Shown: positions 16,446 to 25,547 of the stretch, one piece after another
Numbering within the stretch: the stretch's first letter is position 1
Layout: the number at the start of each line of letters is the position of its first letter
Assembly: GCA_016194635.1 (NCBI GenBank)
Contig: JACQBC010000037.1
Span: 1 to 64,000 of the forward strand
Reading direction: 5' to 3'
Source of the DNA: Gammaproteobacteria bacterium
Lineage (GTDB): Bacteria; Pseudomonadota; Gammaproteobacteria; UBA6429; Thiohalophilaceae
DNA length: 64,000 nucleotides
Notes under the pieces: model-generated
Database searches by the model: none
Seen by the model: the letters and a program-made list of their open reading frames with translations, nothing else
Told to the model about the DNA's origin: nothing
Program-made: the position numbers and the translations under genes

Positions 16446-18935
16446 ATGAAAACAGCTAAATCTTCGGTGAGTATAATGTCCGGTCCGCGCCAGGTGTCGG
16501 CTGCATGGCTATTGATCGGCTTGATGCTGTTAGTCGCAATGCTACTCGCTCCCTTACACGCCCATGCGGCGGCCAAGACCAAAAAATTCGACCACGATAC
16601 TACCGGCTTTATCTTAACCGGAGCCCACGTCGATTTAGTCTGCGATTCCTGCCATATCCGCGGTATCTTCAAAGGCATTCCGAAAACCTGCGACGGTTGC
16701 CATGCGCAAGTTTCGCAAATAACCGCCACCAAAAAATCCAGTAACCATATCCGCAGTTCCGACCGGTGTGACGATTGCCACGTAGACACCGCGTTCAAAC
16801 CCGCGCGGGTTGATCATTCATCCGTGATTGGTACGTGTATTAGTTGCCATGATGGACGCGTTGCGACTGGCAAGCCGGTTAACCACCCACCGGCGGGGAA
16901 TAACTGCGAATCCTGTCACCGCACCACTACCTGGGCAACCAGCGGGTTTAACCACGAAGGCATTACCAACAATTGCGGCTCGTGCCACAACGGCGTAAAC
17001 GCCAAGAGTAAAATGCCCACGGATATTGTGCACAGCAACGTCATGAACGTAACCAGTTGTGAGAACTGTCATACGAGTTTCACCACCTGGCCGCCCGCGA
17101 TATTTGATCACAGCTATATATCGGTTACAACCTGTGTTACCTGCCATAAGCCAGGTACAGTGGTGAAGACTACCCGGCCCGCCATGACCAGTTCCGGCGC
17201 TGCCCACGTCGCCCAAGATAATTGCGAGAGCTGCCACAACACCGCCAGTTGGAAACTCACCGGGGCATTTAATCACAGCGGCATTACCGGCAATTGCGTA
17301 TCCTGCCACAGCGCTTTAAAACCAGCCGATGTGGTGCATGCTAATGTCAGCAATGTCACGGTATGTGAAAACTGCCATACCAGCTTTAGTGTTTGGCCCC
17401 CCACGAGTTTTAACCATGCGTTCATAGCGTCAAATCAATGCGTGAAATGTCATACCCCGGGAGCCATGCCCAAGCATACCTCTCGCCCGGTGACCACGAG
17501 TTCTGGCGCGACACACCCGGTTGATGACAATTGCCAAAACTGCCATGTCAATACCAGCAGCTGGACAATCGGTAGCTTTGATCACAACGGCATCACCAAT
17601 AACTGTGTATCCTGCCACATGAGCAAGAAACCGACCGACACAGAGCACAGCAATTTTACCAGTCCTACCGTGTGCGAAAATTGCCATAAGAGCTTCACCA
17701 CCTGGCCGCTCACCACACTTGATCACTCGTTGAACGCGACCTCCCATTGCGTAACCTGTCATTCACCCGGGCATAAAACTGTTACCGTCAGACCTGCATT
17801 AAAGGCCAACGGGTTGCCGCATGATGTGAATGACAATTGCGAGTTATGCCATAACCCCGGCACTAGCTGGACAACCGGTGCTGGCGGTAAACCTGCGGAT
17901 CATAATACCAGGACCAGCGGATGCAGCAGTTGTCACCTCACGCTGAAAACAACTGCGCATATACCTAGCCCCGACACGTGTGAGTCATGCCACCGGCCGG
18001 ATCAAGCCGCGTGGAAGCCCTCTACATGGACGCACACCAGTGCCGTAACAAGTTCTTATACCTGCTACAAATGCCATGACGGTACGCACTCGCCGCCTGC
18101 CGATGGCATGAGTGGTAAACACATAAAACTGATCGGTACCTCCGGCTGTAATCTTTGCCACACCACGGCGGCGTGGTCACCCACCACCAAGGTTGACCAC
18201 ACGCAAGTGAGCGGCACCTGTGTGAGCTGTCATAAGCCCAACAACCCGCCGGTCAAGACCAGCAAGGCGTCGGATAGCAGCGGTCATATCGCGAGTTCCG
18301 ATAATTGTGATGCCTGCCATACGTCTACATCGACATGGACGGTACACAGGGTTAGCCACAGCGAGGTTTCCACAACCTGTACCGGCTGTCATTCGCAATC
18401 ACCCACGGGATCGACAAACCCCCATGGGCCGACCCCCGGCGTGATCCATTTCAACACCGCGGGCGCGAATTGCGGTAACAGCGGCTGCCATAACACCAGT
18501 TCCTGGACGGTAGCCACCTATACCCATTCTGCCGGTGACACCAACTGTAACGCCTGTCACGCCAGCAATTTCACGGGAATAATGACCACCAGTGCTGACC
18601 CGGGTCACCTCACCGGTATAACATTGATGCAGTGTGATTCGTGTCACCATAGTAAAAACCCGGGTGGATTTGCCCAGAAAGTGACCTACACACACAATGT
18701 AGCTCTGGCGAAAGATCACGATACCTCAGTCGCCTGCCGGACTTGCCATAAATCTTCAGTACCGCAAGTCACCTACGGCTTATATCCGGAATGCCCTGAC
18801 CACACGATGTGTGCGGCGTGTCATAAGAGCACTCCGAAGAAGTACAACCCCAACGATCCTAACTCGCATGGCGGTGTTCCAGCATGTAGCCAAGACTGCG
18901 GCCAGTGCCATGGCATAAAATCGAGAGGGTTTTAA
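16446..18935 (+). CDS. 30-haem cytochrome c with internal tetrahaem repeats
   Basis: ATG 16446 gives a signal peptide with helix AAWLLIGLMLLVAMLLAPL, cleaved near AHA, and an 829-aa protein with 29 CXXCH motifs plus one CX4CH (CGNSGCH, near residue 680). Haems 7-18 form three tandem repeats of about 100 residues, each with CENCH, CVxCH, CxxCH and C-x2-CH plus a conserved SFxxWPPxxxDH linker and a VVHxN opening. The earlier part (haems 1-6) resembles the trihaem protein upstream (KKFDHDTTGFILTGAH). Ser/Thr-rich linkers suggest an extracytoplasmic, perhaps surface-exposed, protein. No lipobox is present. The long upstream reading frame from 16344 overlaps the preceding gene and is not needed. 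Function inferred: electron transfer toward or from the outer membrane protein encoded downstream. Confidence 0.92.
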   Translation: MKTAKSSVSIMSGPRQVSAAWLLIGLMLLVAMLLAPLHAHAAAKTKKFDHDTTGFILTGAHVDLVCDSCHIRGIFKGIPKTCDGCHAQVSQITATKKSSNHIRSSDRCDDCHVDTAFKPARVDHSSVIGTCISCHDGRVATGKPVNHPPAGNNCESCHRTTTWATSGFNHEGITNNCGSCHNGVNAKSKMPTDIVHSNVMNVTSCENCHTSFTTWPPAIFDHSYISVTTCVTCHKPGTVVKTTRPAMTSSGAAHVAQDNCESCHNTASWKLTGAFNHSGITGNCVSCHSALKPADVVHANVSNVTVCENCHTSFSVWPPTSFNHAFIASNQCVKCHTPGAMPKHTSRPVTTSSGATHPVDDNCQNCHVNTSSWTIGSFDHNGITNNCVSCHMSKKPTDTEHSNFTSPTVCENCHKSFTTWPLTTLDHSLNATSHCVTCHSPGHKTVTVRPALKANGLPHDVNDNCELCHNPGTSWTTGAGGKPADHNTRTSGCSSCHLTLKTTAHIPSPDTCESCHRPDQAAWKPSTWTHTSAVTSSYTCYKCHDGTHSPPADGMSGKHIKLIGTSGCNLCHTTAAWSPTTKVDHTQVSGTCVSCHKPNNPPVKTSKASDSSGHIASSDNCDACHTSTSTWTVHRVSHSEVSTTCTGCHSQSPTGSTNPHGPTPGVIHFNTAGANCGNSGCHNTSSWTVATYTHSAGDTNCNACHASNFTGIMTTSADPGHLTGITLMQCDSCHHSKNPGGFAQKVTYTHNVALAKDHDTSVACRTCHKSSVPQVTYGLYPECPDHTMCAACHKSTPKKYNPNDPNSHGGVPACSQDCGQCHGIKSRGF

Positions 18936-18954
18936 CATCCCGTGAATCGCGGGT

Positions 18955-19527
18955 GTGGTATGGAATGACGGCGTGCTGTATAAGCTTCAGAGGTTGGGTT
19001 TGCGTGGCCGTGTTCCAGCTGCTTTGAGAGCAAGTGTTGTCCTGCTATTGATGTTCTTCTTGTCCGTGCCTGTTGTGCACGGCAAGAAGGACCATCAGAA
19101 TCTTGAAGATATACGTTCCCCACACGTGGGAAATATCGCGATCGATGATGTTGATGTGCAATGGTGGGATGACGCTGAGACGCTGTTATTAGTTGACGTA
19201 AGTTTTAATTTTCCCGTCAGTGTAACCACCGTCATCGCGGATAAAGCCACGAAGACGCATATCATCCAACTGGCAACCATCGGTACGGTTGCCAAAAGTT
19301 ACCGTAGAATGTACGCGGGTATCGAGCATCATGCGGTGCCCAAGCGATTCCGCAACATTATTGAAGAGATTCGGTATGAAGGCAGTAAATCCGGCAAGGC
19401 TAATTTAGTAATATATTTACGTCAACCCGCGCAATTATCTATCTACCAAGACAATAACTTTCGTACCTTGCACCTTGAATTGTCGGGGTTAGTCCGGCAT
19501 GAGGCTGCCACGCCCACAAAACCGTGA
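18955..19527 (+). CDS. Secreted protein with AMIN-like beta domain, part of the cytochrome cluster
   Basis: The frame encodes up to 190 residues: a basic N-terminus, a hydrophobic signal (ASVVLLLMFFLSVPVVHG, cleavage about residue 43), then a beta-rich domain ending in QLSIYQDNNFRTLHLELSG. The ending resembles AMIN-type periplasmic domains that bind cell wall or outer-membrane assemblies. The start is uncertain: GTG 18955 is the longest, and a later GTG would still keep the signal peptide. It lies 19 bp after the 30-haem gene and 48 bp before the barrel gene, in the same direction. A structural or assembly role in the conduit is an inference; I recognise no named family. Confidence 0.65.
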   Translation: MVWNDGVLYKLQRLGLRGRVPAALRASVVLLLMFFLSVPVVHGKKDHQNLEDIRSPHVGNIAIDDVDVQWWDDAETLLLVDVSFNFPVSVTTVIADKATKTHIIQLATIGTVAKSYRRMYAGIEHHAVPKRFRNIIEEIRYEGSKSGKANLVIYLRQPAQLSIYQDNNFRTLHLELSGLVRHEAATPTKP

Positions 19528-19575
19528 GCGTTTTTGTAAATCAAACATGAACTTCGACGGAAAATACCACATCCA

Positions 19576-22278
19576 ATGCGTTTTTTGACACAACTAGTCT
19601 TTGTTATATATCTAAGCGCCCTAGGGTTTTTGGCCTGGGGCGCAGAACAGATCGTTCAAAATACCGAGCAATTTATTCATGATACCCAGAGCGTTATTAA
19701 TTTAAAATTTTCCAAGCGTCTGGAATATGTGCGGTTGTACCCGGGTAACCTGTGTAAGCAATGCACCATCATGCTAAAGCTGAATTCGACTAATCCCGCG
19801 GACCTAAGCGAAATTACCCGTGATGAAACCATTAAAATCCCCGCGATCACCGGTTCATTATTACAAGACACAAAATTTCAAGGCGATCAACAGGGTAATG
19901 TTACTATTACCATGGACTTCTCAGCGATAGTGAGTATTGCGATTGAACAAGATACGAATCGATTTAATTTAAAAATCACAACTTCGCCTTATGAAAGACC
20001 ACAAGATGCCGTGGCCGAGAAAAACGCAACTGAATCCGGCACACCAAAACAAGATATCCCTGATCGGATTTATGTCATCAATCTGGAGTCCTCCATCCAG
20101 CCATTAACGCTGAAAAAACTTGATGCTTATCCAGAATTAAAAGACTATAAAAATTATCTCACGCGGATCGAATTCAAAAATCAGAAATGGTACCGGCATC
20201 GTTTGGGGTTTGCGGCCTCCGAGGTGGAGGCGGCGGATTTACTCGTTAAGGTGCAAGCTATATTTCCATCGGCCTGGATTGATACTGCGTCCCCGTCGGA
20301 AGTCGCTATTGCAAGAAAATATTACGCCTTGTATCCCGATAAATTATTACAAGCGAAAAAAACCACCACGGCCGTGGCAAAAACCGAGCAACAACAAGCC
20401 ACAACACCGGCCACCCAACCACCAACCGCGACTGCCGCACCAGAAATTAAATGGAAAGCGGGTGGCGAAGTTGCTACCAGCGCCGCGGTTCCTACTCCAC
20501 AAACAGGAACAGCCACGGCGGGCGCGAACGCGGCGCCTGATACCACGACGGCGACCGCAAAGAAAAAGTCCGGCGCCGAAGTGACCACTCTTCCTCCCGA
20601 GGTTACGGGAGGGAGTGACGAAAAGGCGCGTTCTCTAATGGAGCGCGCCCGTCAGGCCATGATTGACGGTAACTATCCCATCGCCATAGGCATTTACACC
20701 AAAATGCTTGATACTGGGAATTTGCAAGAACGCAAAGATGCGCGCGAATATCTAGGATTGGCACGTGAGCGCAATGGTCAAATTGCTCAGGCACAAGCCA
20801 ACTACGAAGAATATATTCGAGACTATCCCAATGGCCCCGATGGCGACCGTCTACGCCAGCGCTTGGTGGGTTTGTCGACCGCTAAATCCTCGCCACAGAA
20901 GGAACTTGTGAAGACTGAAACCAAGAAAGTGGAAGCGGTCTGGGATATTTCAAATTCATTTTCCCAGTATTATCGTAATCAAAATACCAGGTTGGATATC
21001 CCGCCAGCAACCCCAAATGCGCAAGGCACTACCCAAGCGTTTACCGCGGATAAATCCTTGTCTACGGATTTTTCCTCGAACGGACGTTATCGCGGGGAGC
21101 GCTATGATATGCGTTATCAAATAAATGCTAATGATTATTATAGTTTTTTAAATACTTCGACGAGTAAATACGATTTTCGTTTAAATAGCGCCTATCTCGA
21201 TACGTCGGATAGATTAACCAATATGACTTACCGTGTTGGCCGACAGACACAAAGCTCCTACGGAATCTTGGGCCGGTTTGACGGCTTATTTTATAGTTAT
21301 CGGTTTGATCCAAAATACAAAGTAAATTTCATCTACGGTAATCCAGTGGATTTTCAAGTAACCAAGAAAATCAATCACGCCAAGAAGGTGACAGGGCTTA
21401 GCCTGGATATGGGGACGTTCGCGGAACATTGGGATATGAATGTTTATGCAGTCCAACAAACCGCCGATAATATTCTTGATCGCAAGGCAGTGGGAACCGA
21501 GATGAAATATTTAAGTCAGGATTTTACCGCCTTCTCGATCCTTGATTACGATGTGAACTTTAAGCAATTAAATACCGCCTTATTTTTCAGTAGTTGGCGC
21601 TTTAAAGACAACACATCGGTTAACCTAAACCTGGACTATCGAAAATCGCCCATGGTCATGATGACCAGTGGATTAAGCGGTGTAACAGGCGCAACCACCT
21701 TAAGCCAATTGTTGCAATTGTACCCCGAGTCAACCGTGCGCCAACTCGTCGCAGACCGCACCTCGCAACAACGCAATCTTTCTGCTTCGATCAACATGCC
21801 CTTAAGTACCAACTATCAACTGGGCGCGGATTTTTCATATAGTTATACCGGGAAAACTGCCGACTCGACTTATGTGAATCCGGTGATTTCCGGCACACCA
21901 AGCACAGGTAACCAATACTCCTATGGCGCGCAGCTTATTGGCAACAATGTTATATTTAACAACGATATCGCGAACTATGGGCTGCGTTATACCGATGCAC
22001 CGCACAATGCGTCATGGACGATGAATTTTAGCGATCGCATATCGGTAAATTCCGATTGGCGCCTGAATCCAAAATTCACTCTAAACCATCAGAACGCTAC
22101 CGACGGCAGCAGTAGGATAATTTACAAACCATCGTTTAAGGTTGAATACAAAGCAGACAAGAACATGCGTCTTGATGGTGAAATTGGGATAGAGCGTGGT
22201 ATTACCAAAGGAGGAACAAATGATGGCGCCGTAGAGAATAATCATTATATTTATTTTGGGTATGTATACGATTTTTAG
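19576..22278 (+). CDS. Outer-membrane beta-barrel protein with AMIN-like, SPOR-like and TPR segments
   Basis: The 900-aa protein has a signal peptide (MRFLTQLVFVIYLSALGFLA, cleavage after WGA), an AMIN-like domain (about 30-135) and a SPOR-like domain (about 165-235; RIYVINLESS, RHRLGFAASEVEAADLL). A Thr/Ala/Pro-rich linker (260-340), TPR-type helices (345-425; GNYPIAIGIYTKML) and a C-terminal region of alternating aromatic strands (450-900) follow. The last residues, IYFGYVYDF, end in Phe as expected for a BAM-inserted beta-barrel. In porin-cytochrome complexes such as MtrB or OmbB, a barrel sheathes a cytochrome c through the outer membrane. Here the barrel follows two giant cytochromes, which makes a similar role plausible. 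The SPOR domain would anchor it to peptidoglycan. Not a recognised MtrB homologue by eye. Confidence 0.8.
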   Translation: MRFLTQLVFVIYLSALGFLAWGAEQIVQNTEQFIHDTQSVINLKFSKRLEYVRLYPGNLCKQCTIMLKLNSTNPADLSEITRDETIKIPAITGSLLQDTKFQGDQQGNVTITMDFSAIVSIAIEQDTNRFNLKITTSPYERPQDAVAEKNATESGTPKQDIPDRIYVINLESSIQPLTLKKLDAYPELKDYKNYLTRIEFKNQKWYRHRLGFAASEVEAADLLVKVQAIFPSAWIDTASPSEVAIARKYYALYPDKLLQAKKTTTAVAKTEQQQATTPATQPPTATAAPEIKWKAGGEVATSAAVPTPQTGTATAGANAAPDTTTATAKKKSGAEVTTLPPEVTGGSDEKARSLMERARQAMIDGNYPIAIGIYTKMLDTGNLQERKDAREYLGLARERNGQIAQAQANYEEYIRDYPNGPDGDRLRQRLVGLSTAKSSPQKELVKTETKKVEAVWDISNSFSQYYRNQNTRLDIPPATPNAQGTTQAFTADKSLSTDFSSNGRYRGERYDMRYQINANDYYSFLNTSTSKYDFRLNSAYLDTSDRLTNMTYRVGRQTQSSYGILGRFDGLFYSYRFDPKYKVNFIYGNPVDFQVTKKINHAKKVTGLSLDMGTFAEHWDMNVYAVQQTADNILDRKAVGTEMKYLSQDFTAFSILDYDVNFKQLNTALFFSSWRFKDNTSVNLNLDYRKSPMVMMTSGLSGVTGATTLSQLLQLYPESTVRQLVADRTSQQRNLSASINMPLSTNYQLGADFSYSYTGKTADSTYVNPVISGTPSTGNQYSYGAQLIGNNVIFNNDIANYGLRYTDAPHNASWTMNFSDRISVNSDWRLNPKFTLNHQNATDGSSRIIYKPSFKVEYKADKNMRLDGEIGIERGITKGGTNDGAVENNHYIYFGYVYDF

Positions 22279-22421
22279 TGTGATCTAACGGTAAGTAGGG
22301 ACACCTATGCACCGTCCAAATCTTAATCAATATTCTAACCTGTGTTGCCGATCACACAATCTTTTACAGGTGTTATTTACACTAGTCCTGTATAAATTCA
22401 GATCACACCCAGGATGGCTGT

Positions 22422-22598
22422 ATGGAAACATATTCAGGGACGGAAGCACCGCTTAACAGGGTAACAATTCCCCGTAAACCGGTTCAGCCGTTAGTACGCA
22501 TGGTGATACTTTCACTTGCAGTTATTTTTGTTGTGTTGATAGCCAACGCGAGCACGCCAGATAGCCACCCACACAACAAAATCGTCTTCACACATTAG
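22422..22598 (+). CDS. Possible 58-aa single-pass membrane peptide
   Basis: ATG 22422 has AGGA seven bases upstream and opens a 58-codon frame. It has a polar N-terminus, a KPVQPLVR stop-transfer-like segment, one helix (MVILSLAVIFVVLIANA) and a polar His-rich tail. It follows the barrel gene by 143 bp in the same direction. It is a plausible small membrane protein but has no recognised family. Confidence 0.4.
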   Translation: METYSGTEAPLNRVTIPRKPVQPLVRMVILSLAVIFVVLIANASTPDSHPHNKIVFTH

Positions 22599-22866
22599 CC
22601 GCCCATACTGGGTAGACGATCGATAAATAAATCGGCGATCGTGGCAGAGAAGGTTTTTGTTAACAGAAAACTGTCTTCACAGCTGAAGCTGATAGTCAAT
22701 GGTTAGAACTCTAACCTATCTATACGGTATCACTCGATACTAACGGTAGTTTTATCGGTTTGGTTAATTACACGCCAGAATTGCCTATGCGCATATCATT
22801 ATCTAAAACGCTGAAAATAATTAAAACCCATTTCAAATTAACGCTCACTACAACCTAACACACTAG

Positions 22867-23124
22867 TCTTCTCCAGGAATTGACTCACTTCATGGACCAG
22901 TCAATGAGGCGTTTAGTAAACTTCTGCAAGTTGAACCAACTAGTAACTTTGGGTTCTCCTTCACTGTAGAAACAGACAATACAATTTCTATAGGTTTCAA
23001 CTCACGGACGCTCAATCCGTATAATCCGATGGGTAACGGCACGCGAACGGTGCCGCTCGATTGTCAACAGCAAATTATCGATGCCTTGAGAAGAGCAACT
23101 GGTATGACAGTAAGAAGGCCGTGA
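22867..23124 (+). pseudogene. 5'-truncated reading frame (85 codons)
   Basis: The frame after the TAG at 22864 stays open for 85 codons to TGA 23122-23124. It reads protein-like (for example SNFGFSFTVETDNTISIGF, LNPYNPMGNGTRTVPLDC) but has no usable start codon near its 5' end. It may be the C-terminus of a lost gene, for example a polymorphic-toxin tip, given the small frames that follow. That identity is a guess; no homologue is recognised. Confidence 0.35.
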
Positions 23125-23131
23125 GAATTCG

Positions 23132-23321
23132 ATGAAAGACGATAGCTGGATTAACAGAATATGCTTGCCGGAGAAGTTGGTGTCAGTCATAGCTGACGGC
23201 ACATGGTATGGCCAGCCGCTGGGAAGCACTGGGAAGATGTGTTTCCCTCTTAAATCCTGAGGGACGGTGGGTTGTTGTGGCACCGGATTTCGATGACTTT
23301 TGGAGCCGGATGATAGGTTGA
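23132..23321 (+). pseudogene. Small gene with one frameshift
   Basis: ATG 23132 opens a 42-codon frame (MKDDSWINRICLPEKL...). It stops at 23258-23260, while the neighbouring frame continues from about 23250 as LNPEGRWVVVAPDFDDFWSR to TGA 23319-23321. Joining them by a one-base shift gives about 62 residues with an uninterrupted protein-like pattern. I read it as a broken gene, possibly an immunity-type small protein. A sequencing error is the main alternative. Confidence 0.4.
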
Positions 23322-23338
23322 GCGTGATATTTTAGGTG

Positions 23339-23500
23339 ATGATAAATATGGACGAAAAATGTAACCGAGTTCCGAATACAGATTTTGATCTTGTTACTGA
23401 TACGCATGTAATACGGGTGAAAGTTGGCAGAGGGGAGGGCATCCTAATTAATTCATTCATGGAAGAGCGAATACCAGGAAAGCGTAAAGTGCCGGTGTAA
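23339..23500 (+). CDS. Possible 53-aa hypothetical protein
   Basis: The frame ATG 23339 to TAA 23498-23500 encodes MINMDEKCNRVPNTDFD and continues to a basic tail (ERIPGKRKVPV). ATG 23348 is an alternative start. There is a weak AGG upstream. It directly follows the frameshifted gene and may be a remnant or a third member of the same unit. No family recognised. Confidence 0.3.
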   Translation: MINMDEKCNRVPNTDFDLVTDTHVIRVKVGRGEGILINSFMEERIPGKRKVPV

Positions 23501-23540
23501 ATTTAAATCGCTCAATGCGTATCCCAAGGCTTATCAACCC

Positions 23541-25547
23541 TCAATACAAATTAAAAAACCCGCGTTTTTTATTCGCTTCTTCCAGTTGTTGGGCAATGGT
23601 CGTATACCCCGCCGCCAGCGCTAAGGCTTGCGCGGTTTGTTTGTCTTTATTGCGCAGGCTAACATCGGCGCCGTGTTCCAGTAGCAGGTTGACGATCGGT
23701 GTGTAGCCATGACGCGCGGCCAGCATCAGGGCGCTGTTGCCGTACTGGTTCTTGGTGTCGACATCGGCTTTGTGCTGTAACAGTAGTTTTACAGTATCCG
23801 TATAACCTCCTTCGGCGGCGAGTAACAACGCGGTATTGCCGGTGAGGGTTTTGGTATCTACTTTCACTTTGCGGGTCAGCAGGGTATTCACCAGATCGCT
23901 GAGGCCGACGCTGGCGCTGAGGTGTAATAAATTATTGCCTTGTTTATCGGTATCGTTCAAATTGATGCTGGCGTCGAATAAACGTAGTGCGGTGCCGGTG
24001 CGCTTAAACACCACCGCCAACATCACCGCGGTTTGGCCCTGTGCGTCCTTGGTTTGGGGCGATGCCTTGTGGCGCAACAATTCCACCACTGCGCCTTCCT
24101 TGCCTTCACGCGCGGCGATCATTAATGCATCAAGACCTTCTTTGTCGCGCGCGCCGAGGTTTGCGCCTTTAGAAATCAAGTCATTGATTAGTTTTGGATT
24201 GCCACCTTGTGCCGCCCACATTAACGTGGTGCGTTGGTCTTTAGAAATAACGTTGGTATCCGCCCCCTTGGCCAATAATTTTTCTACACAGGGGATACAA
24301 CCGCTGCGCACCGCCCACATCAGCGCGGTGACATTGTCCGCGTTCTTGAAGTTGACATTGGCCCCGGATTGCAGCAGCTGTTCAACCACTTTGTCGTGCA
24401 ACAGCTGCGCGGCCTTGCTCAAGGGCGTAAAACCTTCGGAGTCGGTGGTGTTAACGTCAACCCCTTGTTGCAGCAATACCTTGATCACCTCGGGTTGATC
24501 GCGTACCACCGCTTCCATCAATAACGAAAAACGTTTCTCCGGCGTGGTGCCTTGGGCGTCGACAGCCTTGGTAATGTCTTCTTTGGTCAGTTGATTTTTC
24601 GCGCTCTTGTCGGTCGAAGGCGGCGGCAGTTTGGCACCGGCGGCTTTTAATAACGCCAGCACCTGGGTTTGTTTACCCGCCAGGGCGTGCATATAGGCGG
24701 TACGGTCTTTTTTATCCGTAAGATTGACCTGCGCGTGGTGTTGCAACAGCGTCGTCACGATGGCTTGATTACCATTGGCGGCGGCTTCCATCAAGGCCGT
24801 GCGGCCGAGGCTATCGGGGGCGTCGATCTGCACCGGCTTAGTCAGGAGTAAGTTAACCAGCGTCAAGCTGTTCTGACGGGCGGCGAGAATTAAGGCGGTG
24901 TCGTTTTGTTTGTCTTGCAGCGTGGTATCCGCGCCCTTGCTGATCAACAACTGCGCGGTTTTCTCTTCTTTGGCGTCCACGGCTTCCAGCAACGGCGTGC
25001 GACCGTTTTCATCGGCGTAATTGATATTGGCGCCGTCTTTGAGCAGCATGGTGACGCGATCCAGGTCGCCGCGGCGCGCTGCGGTCAGTAATACAGGGTT
25101 GGCTTGTTTGTGTGAAATATTTTCAATCGCGATGTCTTGGTTTTTACCCACCGACGCCAAGGCGAGCTTGGCCTGGCTGTGTCCCTGGTTCGCGGCCATG
25201 CCTAGCCATTTTTTGGCAAGGTCGGGGTTCTCGGGTACCCCCTGGCCTTTCATAAAAGCCATGCCCAGGCTGTATTCGGCCTTATCGTAGCCTTTATCGC
25301 AGGCCTGGCGGATCAGGGCCAGGGCTTTTTTTTCATCCTGAGGCACGCCCTGTCCATTGCGATACAGGGTGGCCAGTTCATACATGGCCTTGGGGTCGCC
25401 TTTATCCGCTAAACTTGTAAGGATTTTCGCCGCGCGGGTGAAGTTTTTTTCCCGCACCGCCAACTGGGCGTCGTACATCGCGTCGGCGTGCGCCCACAGC
25501 GGAACCAGCAAGGCCAAAACAACTACTACGGGAAGGACGGGTTTCAT
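23541..25547 (-). CDS. Exported Sel1/ankyrin-repeat protein
   Basis: The 668-aa protein has a clear Sec signal (VLPVVVVLALLVPLWAHA, cleavage near residue 22). Three Sel1-like repeats follow (about 25-140; YELATLYRNGQGVPQDEKKA, AEYSLGMAFMKGQGVPEN). The rest is about fourteen ankyrin repeats with the usual G-x-TPLxxA, LLxxGAxVN signatures from about 150 to the end. It is therefore a periplasmic or surface protein-protein interaction scaffold. Its ATG overlaps the TGA of the Fe-S flavoprotein gene upstream by the sequence ATGA, indicating translational coupling and a shared function. One possibility is docking the redox enzyme to periplasmic partners such as the multihaem cytochromes; this is inference. 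Confidence 0.88.
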   Translation of the reverse strand: MKPVLPVVVVLALLVPLWAHADAMYDAQLAVREKNFTRAAKILTSLADKGDPKAMYELATLYRNGQGVPQDEKKALALIRQACDKGYDKAEYSLGMAFMKGQGVPENPDLAKKWLGMAANQGHSQAKLALASVGKNQDIAIENISHKQANPVLLTAARRGDLDRVTMLLKDGANINYADENGRTPLLEAVDAKEEKTAQLLISKGADTTLQDKQNDTALILAARQNSLTLVNLLLTKPVQIDAPDSLGRTALMEAAANGNQAIVTTLLQHHAQVNLTDKKDRTAYMHALAGKQTQVLALLKAAGAKLPPPSTDKSAKNQLTKEDITKAVDAQGTTPEKRFSLLMEAVVRDQPEVIKVLLQQGVDVNTTDSEGFTPLSKAAQLLHDKVVEQLLQSGANVNFKNADNVTALMWAVRSGCIPCVEKLLAKGADTNVISKDQRTTLMWAAQGGNPKLINDLISKGANLGARDKEGLDALMIAAREGKEGAVVELLRHKASPQTKDAQGQTAVMLAVVFKRTGTALRLFDASINLNDTDKQGNNLLHLSASVGLSDLVNTLLTRKVKVDTKTLTGNTALLLAAEGGYTDTVKLLLQHKADVDTKNQYGNSALMLAARHGYTPIVNLLLEHGADVSLRNKDKQTAQALALAAGYTTIAQQLEEANKKRGFFNLY

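Larger units (their letters stand above)
22279..23540. other. Gene-poor, decayed interval
   Basis: This 1.26-kb stretch between two convergent gene groups has no long reading frame. It holds one possible 58-aa membrane peptide, a 5'-truncated frame, a frameshifted frame and a 53-aa frame, listed separately. The codon-like texture of the fragments suggests gene remnants. Confidence 0.6.

Noticed and set aside
14834-18935. Tandem CXXCH DNA repeats as a CRISPR-like array
   Set aside because: The repetition comes from coding haem modules in frame. There are no identical repeats with unique spacers, and no cas genes.
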